DNA from: Pachyseris speciosa | Taxonomy: Eukaryota; Cnidaria; Anthozoa; Scleractinia; Pachyseridae | Direction: 5' to 3' | DNA length: 64,000 nucleotides | Assembly: GCA_016490735.1 (NCBI GenBank) | Contig: JAEMWC010000961.1 | Coordinates: 40,001-104,000, forward strand | Shown: positions 55,589-64,000 of the stretch, one piece after another | How positions within the stretch are numbered: position 1 is the stretch's first letter | Layout: every line of letters begins with the position of its first letter | Position numbers and translations under genes: made by a program | Notes under the pieces: generated by a model | The model's database searches: none | What the model saw: only the letters and a program-made list of their open reading frames with translations | What the model was told of the DNA's origin: nothing

Positions 55589-56341
55589 ATGAAAAGATCC
55601 GAGGAAGATGATGCTACACGAAAAGAAACGGAAGGGGGCCGAGACCAGCTAAAAATTGTTCAATTTTATCGTGAGAAAATGAATCTCCAACCTCTTCACA
55701 GCGCGTTACGAAGCTTCAATGTACAAGAGGGTGCAAGAACGTCTGGAGTTTACGAGATTTATCGAAACAACGAGGTTAGAAGCATGCCACTTTGTTGGGC
55801 TTTGAAAGTTAGAGATTGCTAGTCGCGTGAAAATAATATTGAAGACTTAAGAGATAAATTCTAAAAGTCAGAGATGCGTTGGCTCAAAACCAGGCACAAA
55901 ACCATGGTGCACAATGTTTTTCAAAAGTTATGCGATCGTTATTTGGATTCTTCCGTGCGTCGGCGATAAGTCCTTCTTCGAGCTTCCAGTTGTGATTGGT
56001 TCTTTGCTCTTTTCGCGTTAATTGATTGGTCAGAAGTAATTTACTGAAATTTTCTCTTTTTCTTCCCACAGCTCATCTACGTTGGTGGAAACCCATATTT
56101 CAGCAACATCCGGGACTGTCTGAATGCCCATTTCAGCGGAAATGATGGGCTTCCCATTGGTCGATACCTGAGTGGCCCGGGGAAGCGGCGATGGAGAAAC
56201 ATTGCTGTGCGATGGATGACGTGTCTGAACCCGCCAGAAATCGTATATTATTTGTTAGAAGAACATCAGATAACACATGGAAGCTTGCCAATATACAATA
56301 ATGCTCCGAACTCGGACACGAGGGACTGGGACTCGGACTGA
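55589..56341 (+). CDS. Small GIY-YIG-like protein, copy 2 (one intron)
   Basis: Two exons, 55589-55774 and 56072-56341 (stop TGA), encode 151 residues. It is collinear with copy 1 at 49560-50018: GVYEIYRNNE is joined across the intron to LIYVGGNP, then SNIRDCLNAHFSGNDGLPIG, PPEIVYYLLEEHQ and a Pro/Asn stretch. The second motif is YVG rather than YIG. Arg, His and the following Glu are kept; the last Asn may be in PIYNN. The intron falls exactly between the GIY and YIG motifs, where copy 1 has none. The C-terminus (TRDWDSD) differs from copy 1. The intron has a GTTAGA donor, weaker than consensus. Function as for copy 1: inferred nuclease-like. Confidence 0.75.
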
Positions 56342-56984
56342 CTTGGAAAATGATTCAGAAACAAAGATCCAAACGATTTACTTTTGCTTTCTATTTCGTG
56401 TTCTTCTCTGGTTTACAGAAATCTCCTTAGACTTTTTATTTCATTGTAGCAAGTTTAAAGGCATCTATGTATCTGTACAACGTCCAACACGCGACGAAAC
56501 AGTATATCAAGGTGTAAAGCGCGTATATATCACTGTAACACCCCATTATGTCGGTATGTTTTTGACAGACTTAAAAAGTGATGTTCATTCTGTCACGTAT
56601 AGCTTCGACCATAAAATGCTTCGCGGTTGCTGCAAATTAAAGTCAAATTGCTTCACAGAAGGACTAATGAGAGTAAAATTTGTTCAATGACTGTTTGTGA
56701 CATTTGACATGAGTCGTGGCGAGGAATTGACTTCTCAAGGGAACGAAGTGCATTAACCGTCGGCCGTGAGTCATTCCTTTTTCACGTAGCTTGGTTTGCT
56801 GGATGGGCGCATTGAGTCCCATCATTCGTTCGTTTGTTCTTTACAGCAATCTGTGCGTCTCATGGACTCATGAACAAACAATTACAGAAGCCCATTACTG
56901 CTAACAATTTAAGAAATCGAATGTGGCTTGTACTCTTATCGACAACGATATTTATTAATGGTGGTAATGGTGTGATGTGCCCGA
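56342..56984. other. No gene recognised
   Basis: Continuation beyond the second GIY-YIG-like gene, probably its 3' UTR at first. A plus-strand frame overlapping it to 56690 is in another phase with no recognisable similarity. Confidence 0.3.
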
Positions 56985-57315
56985 TATGCTGGTTGCTTGG
57001 CAGCGGACGAAAGGACAACTGAAAAGAGACAGTGTCCCAGGCAAGAATCGAACTTACGACCTCCGTAACACCTGTCGGATACTCTAACCACTGATCTACT
57101 GGAACCCCTAGTGAACCGGGTCGCTTATCTAGGTTCTTATACAAAGTGACCCACTGATCTGTGAGCTCTATTACCATCATTAATAATTGCATTATCACGC
57201 TGAATCATACTCACATTGTCGAGCCCACAGACCAGTGGGACACTGGCGATTCCTACCTAGGACTCTTATTTCCTTTCAGTTGGCCTTTCACCCGTTGCCA
57301 AGCAACCAGTATAAC
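56985..57315 (-). mobile_element. tRNA-like SINE head with inverted tail sequences
   Basis: On the minus strand about 57107-57030 reads GTTCCAGTAGATCAGTGG then AAGTTCGATTCTTGCC, a tRNA-like box A and B. The adjacent tail GCTTGGCAGCGGACGAAAGG occurs inverted at 57258-57312. It is not a functional tRNA. Confidence 0.5.
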
Positions 57316-57560
57316 AACGATATTTGTCTCCATAGTGGTCAAAATGTTGTAGACTCAAAATAAATTTTGACCACTATGATGACGAATATCGTTGTCGATA
57401 AGAGTACAGACAACGCTAAACCACGTTCCATTTGTTGTTACCACAATATCAACGTCAAAGAAAACGAATAAGGCATTGTGTGAAAAGGGCATTGCATCTT
57501 GACTCTTATCGACAAAAGTAGCCAATCAGATTACGAGATTACTAGCAATTGTGGTAACGT
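57316..57560. mobile_element. Foldback element, TTATCGACAACG family, copy 3
   Basis: TAGTGGTCAAAATGTTG, ATATCGTTGTCGATAAGAG and CAACGCTAAACCACG recur as in copies 1 and 2. The end ACTAGCAATTGTGGTAA also matches copy 1. An isolated half-arm is at about 56923-56955. Confidence 0.55.
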
Positions 57561-58200
57561 AATCCATTCAACAGACAGACAAATGACACAGCCTTTAATT
57601 TAGCACGATAAAAACTTAAGGCTTTCCAGCTTGTTGGGTCGTGCAAATAAAATCAAAACATCTAAAAATTAAAATGAACATTATACAAACAATATACACA
57701 ATAAAATCGTTCATCTAAAAATAATTGTTTGTTAATTGTTAAAACTCTGACTAAGAACCGATTTACATCAAAAAGGGATTTAGAGATTTAGAGACTTTCC
57801 TACCATGCATAGCCTTCTTCATTTATCATCTTGCTTTTCCATTTGTCCATTATTAAAATTCGTTCCTTTTTTACAATTAGTAGCATATCTCCCCTACGCT
57901 TGACCCCTACGTCCAAAAAGGTTTTTAAGAGTCCATTCCAGTATTAAATTTTCCTTTAGCTTCATTGTGCGCACGCTTCCATTGAAACTCCGCAAATGTA
58001 CTTTCTACGTTTCGCAGGCTCAGAGCTAACGAGATTTCTCTTTTCGGGCGCCATTTTACAAACTTCTCCTTCGTTACGTTGTTTTCGTAACCACGGCTCT
58101 CACGAAACCCGTAATTTTAGCACGGGTGCGTAGGAATGCAGAAAGGGCTACGATCTGTTTTAGAAAATAGGCTCTAGGAGACTCAACGGCTGGAGAAGAG
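57561..58200. promoter_or_regulatory. Upstream region of NEK1
   Basis: It contains the probable 5' UTR and promoter. No TATA box is clear, and a GGCGCCATTTT word lies near 58048. The assignment rests only on position before the ATG. Confidence 0.3.
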
Positions 58201-61200
58201 ATGGAGCGGTACGTGCGAGTGAAGAAAATCGGCGAAGGATCGTTTGGAAAAGCCTTGTTAGTGAAGAAAAAAAATGATGGGAAACAATATGTTATCAAGG
58301 AGATAAGTATTTCCAAGGTAGGTTGTGCTTGCAGTTTATATAATTTTTTAGCATCTGGTTACATTTTCTGCTTCACACCGAGGTAAATGTTTCAGACCAA
58401 AAAAATAATTAGCAACTCCGGAGCCGCCAATTTTTTTCTGCTTGTACGTATGAGCATCACGTTCCATTTCTATCTCTACAGATGTCTCCTAAAGAAAGAG
58501 AGGAATCCAGAAGAGAGGTAACCTTTCTATTTTTGCTTTGTCCCATTTCATAGACAGCTAAAAAACAGTGTTGTGTTAGATAGCTTAAAGGTAAATACAC
58601 CATGCCATGGAATTTTCTTTGCTACGGGCAGACCTCCCTGAGCCGGAAGTTTTCCCAACTATTTTATCTGTAGATTGGAATGTTATCAAAGCTTAATAGA
58701 AGGGTGAAATATTGTTAACTCGTTTATTGGTTGACCGCACTCCCACTTGTTGAAATTTGAATATGGACCACAAAATTAAATTGTATTTTGGATGCTTGTT
58801 ATTGGGGGACTGCGGAAAGTGCTGCAAAATTGATTGGGCTTGACAATGGAAAGGAAGACCTTAGATAACAATGACCGAGACCCAGTTCAGTGATCAGTGG
58901 TTTCAGTGAAAACATGGGTTTGTGGGAGTTGCTCATTCTCGTGTGCTCATAAAAGGTGGTTGCGGTCCTTGTTATTGAAGGATTTCCCACTGGAAAGAGC
59001 TCATAGGTGGTTCGCACGTTAACTCGTTGCCACTATGCTGGTTGACGTAAATAGTAGATCTCTCATTAGTTCTGAGATTTAAGTTGGAGAGGGGGGGGGG
59101 GGGGGTTGTGCTTAATTCTTGTTGCCTGCTTTCGCAATACTGTAATGTTTTACCGTCATGCAAATAAAGCTTGTTGTTGTTGTTGTCAATTAGTAATCAG
59201 TATGTACAATTTCCTTTTATTATTGTATGCACGTATATATTACCAGTATTTCAAACTTACAGTATTTTTATTGACTACTTGCAGGTGAAGGTTTTGGCCC
59301 AGTTAAAACATCCCAATATTGTTTCATATCAAGAATCATTTGAAGGTATTAAAAGTTTATTGAAATGGATTACTTAAAGGCTTTACCATTCTTCACTTCA
59401 AATCTTTTGGTCCTGATGCATTGTCAACTGGTCCTGATGCATTGTCAACTGGTGCAGTCTTCAAACTAAATTTGATTCAAAATCTAATCATATTTCAAGT
59501 TCCTTAACTCAGTGTTTCCAGATGAAAGAGCAGTCTCCGGTCAAAAACCCTAGAGAGCAGGCATCCTGACCTGGCAAATTGAATGGTTGACTTAAGAACA
59601 TTTAGAGAAACACACACCTATATACCCCTTAAAAACTGTTAGTAATAATATTATTAACCCCTTGACTTTGAAAGCTACATGTACCTGTGAATAAATTTCA
59701 TATAGTTGTAAAAGTTGTTGCTATTAGTTTGTCAGTTGTGTTAAGCACATTCTTGCATGTGATAGATGACATACATGTTCAGTATATACTGATTTTGAAA
59801 ATGGGATGGTGAGGTACTGTACATAAATTCTCTTCAGTAGTTGTATACGGTCATCCAATAGACTTGTCAGACAAAAGGATAGCTACACCTGTACAATAAT
59901 TCTCTTGAATTGACACACAGGCATCTCTTATAATTTTGATTCCTTCACCTGAAGGTTGGTCTCCTCTTGAATCAAACTATAACCTGAGTCAAATTTACAG
60001 GGTAATAAATTTACTCAGGTTACTACAGCTGTATAGGGCAGGACGGTGTAAATGCCACCTTTTTTGTTCTTTTGTTAGGTATGGTGAACTGATGGGACCT
60101 TTTTCTTTTTATAACTCTTTTTAAACTTTTTTCCCCCAGAGAATGGAAATTTGTACATTGTTATGGACTATTGTGAGGCTGGTATGTATAGTTAATTATT
60201 AGTCATTTAATAGTGCTTGGGGTATAGATTGTTGTGGATTTCATAGAAGAACACCTGCTAAGATGGGGCTATGAAGTTAACTAGGACTGAGCAGTGAAAT
60301 CTGCTTGGACATGAACATTTGAGTCAATAAATGAACTGTAATTCCTAAACAATAATTTTTTGCGACTTACAGTTGTAAGCTTAAACAAAATAATATTATC
60401 TTATGATAGCACAGGAAAACTGACAGGTATACTGTAATTGTCTTTTGTTTAGTGGGATTAAAATACAGTTAGTAATCCTTATTATGCGAATAGCTTTAGA
60501 CAAAAGAAGTATATAATTTACGTCAACAACAAGACATTCAAAGACACTAAAATAATGGTGCTGTTATTATAATAATTCTAGGCTCTTATGATTACAAAAT
60601 ATTTTAAAATGGGACACTGATTACTAATATTGCAGCACTTATTACAAGATGTTTTTGTAAAAGATATGTTTAGAGTGACTTTTATACATTTTACTCTGAA
60701 ATTCAATTTCAGGGGACTTGTACAAGAGAATAAACAGCCAACGTGGCATACAGTTGCCAGAAGAGCAGGTCAGTAAAGCCTTACTGATGCAAACAATGTC
60801 AAAAAGTAAGGGCATGGTCACTCAAACAAACAAAAATGCTTGTAAACGTATTGATGTTTTGTATGACAAAATAACAAGATAAGTTTAATACAGGCTATGT
60901 TCATTTGTTGTTTTGAGGTACACTGAAAATAACATCAATGTGTTTTTCTTTTGTTGCAGGTTTTGGACTACTTTGTTCAGATATGCTTGGGACTAAAGCA
61001 CGTTCATGATAGAAAAATTCTTCACCGGGATTTAAAATCACAGGTCTGCTGCAGTGTACATTTCGTTTGTTTTATCTGTAAAACAAAAAGGTAGTCCAGT
61101 AAATTTTTATAATCAGTTTGACTTCATGTCCGTATTTGTAAATAATTGAAGAGCTTGGTGCAAAAGGGGTGTAACTGATGATTCAGCCTTAAAATCTTTA

Positions 61201-63866
61201 TTTCCCTAAAATGTTATTACCTACAGACTTGCCGGCTGTCATGCCTGAAACGTAGGTCCATATTTATTTATGATCTTAGGCTAGAATTTGATGAATTAGC
61301 ATATGACTTTCGCCATTAACTCAAGAAACATCTACAAAAAGGATCTTATGCATGACTGATTTATTTTGAAAAAAACATTTTAAACCACAACAAATTTTAA
61401 TTGTGTACTTCTTTTCAGAACATATTTTTAACAAAAAATGGAATAGTCAAGTTAGGAGATTTTGGAATTGCAAGAGTTTTACACAAGTAAGATCAATAAA
61501 ATACTGTTATTCTTTTTCTTCCATGATACTACATGTATCTATAATGAATGTCAGTATAATTATATACCTGCAGTTAAAATTATTTTTTTGTTTTTAATTA
61601 GCACTATGGAGTTAGCTCGTACAGCTATAGGCACTCCTTACTACTTGTCTCCAGAAATCTGTGAAAACAGACCTTATAACAACAAAAGGTGAGCTAGTAA
61701 CATCTTTACATTAACTGTAAGTCAGTGGGGTCTGTTCTCTAATTCCTTCAAATTAGACCCTACTGACAGTAATATTTTTTAAGAATAGTTTAAAGTAATC
61801 CAAACAATGAAGCCTGATTTTTTTCAGGTTTCTTTTTTAACTGCATAAATTGATGACATCACAATCACTGCAAGGATTGTATCTTACACTCACTCATTTG
61901 CACATATGGTTAATTCAAAATAATCGTTTTGCCATGAGTATATGAGTATCATATCTTGCTCTGACCTATAAGTTTTTATAATTTGCCATGTTTTTAATAT
62001 GTTTCATTTGTTTTGTTTTAGTGATATCTGGTCTCTTGGATGTGTTCTCTATGAACTGTTGACCCTCAAACATGCTGTAAGTATCCAGTTTTTTTCTGAT
62101 TGCATTCCTGTTTCATTATGTTTTGCAGTTGACCCACTGTAAGTTGTCTAACAGCTTGTTAGGGAAATTCCCAGAGCAACAATATTTTATTGTGGAATAT
62201 CTACTAAGACTGTTTTCTACTGTCCAACTAAAGTTGTAAAGAGTTACATTTACAGAATGTCTACTTGCGTTAAAACTATTTGTTAAACAAACAAAATTAG
62301 AATGGCTTGATGGTTTAATTCCTACCTTGTACTATGGCATCAATTGCCAGCTTGGTTCTTTTTTACTCATCTGGGCCGGGTTGTTCGAAAGCCGATTAAC
62401 CCTAATCCAAGATTAAAAATTAACCAAGGAGTTTATTTCTCTATCCACAAACATTGTTAAACGTTGATATCCTACACAATTTTAGATTATAGGACGTCAA
62501 TCCTGAAAAGCAAAAATCAGCAAAAGAAACTTTCATCCAAAAGACAAAAACTGCAACCAAAGTTTACGCTAATCCTGGATTAAGTTAATCGGCTTTCGAA
62601 CAACCGGGCCCTGTAAATTAGTATTATGCAGACCTTTTTTTAAATTACAGTTTGAAGCAGGAAACATGAAGAACTTGGTGCTAAAAATCATACGGTAAGA
62701 CTGTAAAGAATTATTTGAGTTTGTCAACCTTTCCTAATGCAGTTTTTGGCATTTTAAATAGGTGTAGTAAGGTTATAACACAAGAATTGTTAAAAATATT
62801 TTAACTCTTGCAGAAGCTAAAAAAGTTGCTTGTACACTGCAGGTTGGTAACCTGCAGTGTAAGTGTTTTAAGAGAATTCAATAAGCATAAAACATATTAC
62901 AATAATTATTATACTGACAGTAACTAAGTTGCATTTGAAAAAATTAAAAAAAACTTTACAGCACCCCCTTTACCTTCAACCACTGTGAAATATTTCTTTA
63001 TAAATAGAAAGACAGCAGGTAGATATTAATGTCACTTGTGCATTCTTTTTCTACAGAGGATCATACCCACCCATCCCATACAAGTATAGTGCTGATGTGA
63101 GGGGCCTGGTTGCACAACTACTGAAACGGAATGCTCAGTAAGTTCCTTGAGTGAAAACATGGCATGAGGAGTGGATTTCTTCCTTTTGTTTCATACAGCT
63201 TACAGTGTATAGACTGTGAACAGTGTGGGCATGAAGTTCTAAAAAAAGTTAGCTAAAAGCACCTGACAAATTTTGGAAAGTGAGCATGACTCTCAAAAAT
63301 TAATGCTCAAAATCCAAAGTTGTTCAAATACACTCCAGAGGAGAGTATTTGCAGATCAGCAGATTAACACATCTTTTTTATTGATTTTTCAGTGATCGCC
63401 CTTCTGTGAACTCTATTTTGAAGAAACCATTCATACAAAAAAGAATTGAGAAATTCTTGTCCCAAGAGGTAAGTTGTTGAGAGAATGTGATGTCTACTCG
63501 CTATCAAACATTCAAAGAAAGCATCCTCAGTTTTGAAAGAAGACATTGCAGTCAACTTTCTCTTTATGAACACTTGTTTAAAACAGACACCTCTCCAAAA
63601 TGGACATCCAAAGTTGTTCTATACTGGCTATACATTACCTTGTTTCAAGTTACTGAAGTCTGTTTAAGACGTTTACCTCTGATCTTGCTCCGTGAACATT
63701 GTTACAAAGCAACCATCCCCCGCCACCGATTGACTGAGCTGAGCCGTGACAGGTGTTTCAGTTTATGGCCCCCAATGACAGCCCTGGTCTGTCTCTGAGA
63801 GAGATTTGTGACTGTTCATTTACAGTTTCCAATAGGTGTCTCTTTGAGGTACTGTGCAGATCAGCC

Positions 63867-63945
<79 letters not shown>

Positions 63946-64000
63946 TAACAATCTTTTAAGCAATTATCAGACCACAGTTTGTGTTGCATTTCAGCTGAGG
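58201..64000 (+). CDS. NEK1: NEK1-like Ser/Thr kinase, N-terminal part (continues off the window)
   Basis: Twelve exons join in phase (58201-58317, 58482-58517, 59285-59345, 60140-60181, 60713-60768, 60960-61043, 61419-61486, 61602-61688, 62022-62076, 62651-62694, 63057-63137, 63393-63468), and exon 13 begins at 63995. They encode the complete kinase domain: Gly loop GEGSFG (11-16), Lys33 in YVIKEI, HRDLKSQN (126-133), DFG (146-148), [12 protein letters not shown], and [20 protein letters not shown]. It ends [13 protein letters not shown], where human NEK1 reads very similarly (KRIEKFLSP). NEK1 acts at primary cilia and in DNA-damage signalling; its coiled-coil tail lies beyond the window. 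All catalytic residues are present. Intron 9 carries a MITE and intron 12 a TAA microsatellite. Confidence 0.93.
62373..62611. mobile_element. MITE in NEK1 intron 9
   Basis: GGGCCGGGTTGTTCGAAAGC and GATTAACC at the left are mirrored at the right (GGTTAAT-like, then GGCTTTCGAACAACCGGGCC). It is about 239 bp, with no coding content. No clear target duplication was found. Confidence 0.65.
63869..63950. repeat. TAA trinucleotide microsatellite
   Basis: About 26 perfect TAA units followed by ACAATAACA, within intron 12 of NEK1. Confidence 0.95.

Noticed and set aside
56277..56690. 137-codon plus-strand frame overlapping the second GIY-YIG-like gene
   Set aside because: Different phase from the conserved exon; the overlap part is a shadow and the rest has no family features.

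Overview
The window looks like animal nuclear DNA, most likely from an anthozoan cnidarian such as a stony coral. It is AT-rich. Genes are broken into short exons with GT/AG introns, and the exons match metazoan families (NEK1 kinase, METTL7 methyltransferase, secreted carbonic anhydrase, WSC-domain receptor). The spaces between exons are packed with MITEs, foldback elements, tRNA-derived SINEs, hAT debris and simple repeats. The organism call is inference, since nothing read here fixes the species. Every gene model was assembled by eye from splice sites, reading phase and family motifs.

Layout. (1) 1-7.1 kb: the 3' half of a plus-strand AtuA/DUF1446-like gene in six visible exons. Its introns carry a 28-bp minisatellite, three MITE or foldback elements and a long CAT tract. 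(2) 7.9-9.8 kb: a three-exon minus-strand METTL7-like methyltransferase, with a decayed duplicate of its last exon at 13.1 kb. (3) 9.9-18.9 kb: mostly repeats, including a degenerate telomere-like tract split by a MITE and a 2.2-kb hAT element holding a transposase remnant and two head-to-head SINEs. (4) 19.2-26.6 kb: a seven-exon minus-strand secreted carbonic-anhydrase-like protein that lacks one zinc-binding His; an orphan signal-peptide-like exon lies at 29.2 kb. (5) 32.5-35.2 kb: two tandem single-exon paralogues encoding unknown multi-pass membrane proteins. (6) 37.9-47.7 kb: a four-exon minus-strand receptor with one WSC domain, one membrane segment and a tyrosine-rich tail. (7) 49.6-56.3 kb: two GIY-YIG-like genes in opposite orientation, flanking an intronless two-membrane-segment protein and a tRNA-Pro(TGG). 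(8) 58.2-64 kb: the 5' end of NEK1, covering the whole kinase domain in 12 exons plus the start of exon 13, which runs off the right edge.

The genes do not form an operon-like unit; they are independent eukaryotic loci. The most unusual items are the small stand-alone GIY-YIG-like proteins (one with an intron, one without), the WSC receptor with an ITIM-like C-terminus, the carbonic-anhydrase-like protein with a broken metal site, and the paired membrane proteins that share a dileucine sorting motif.
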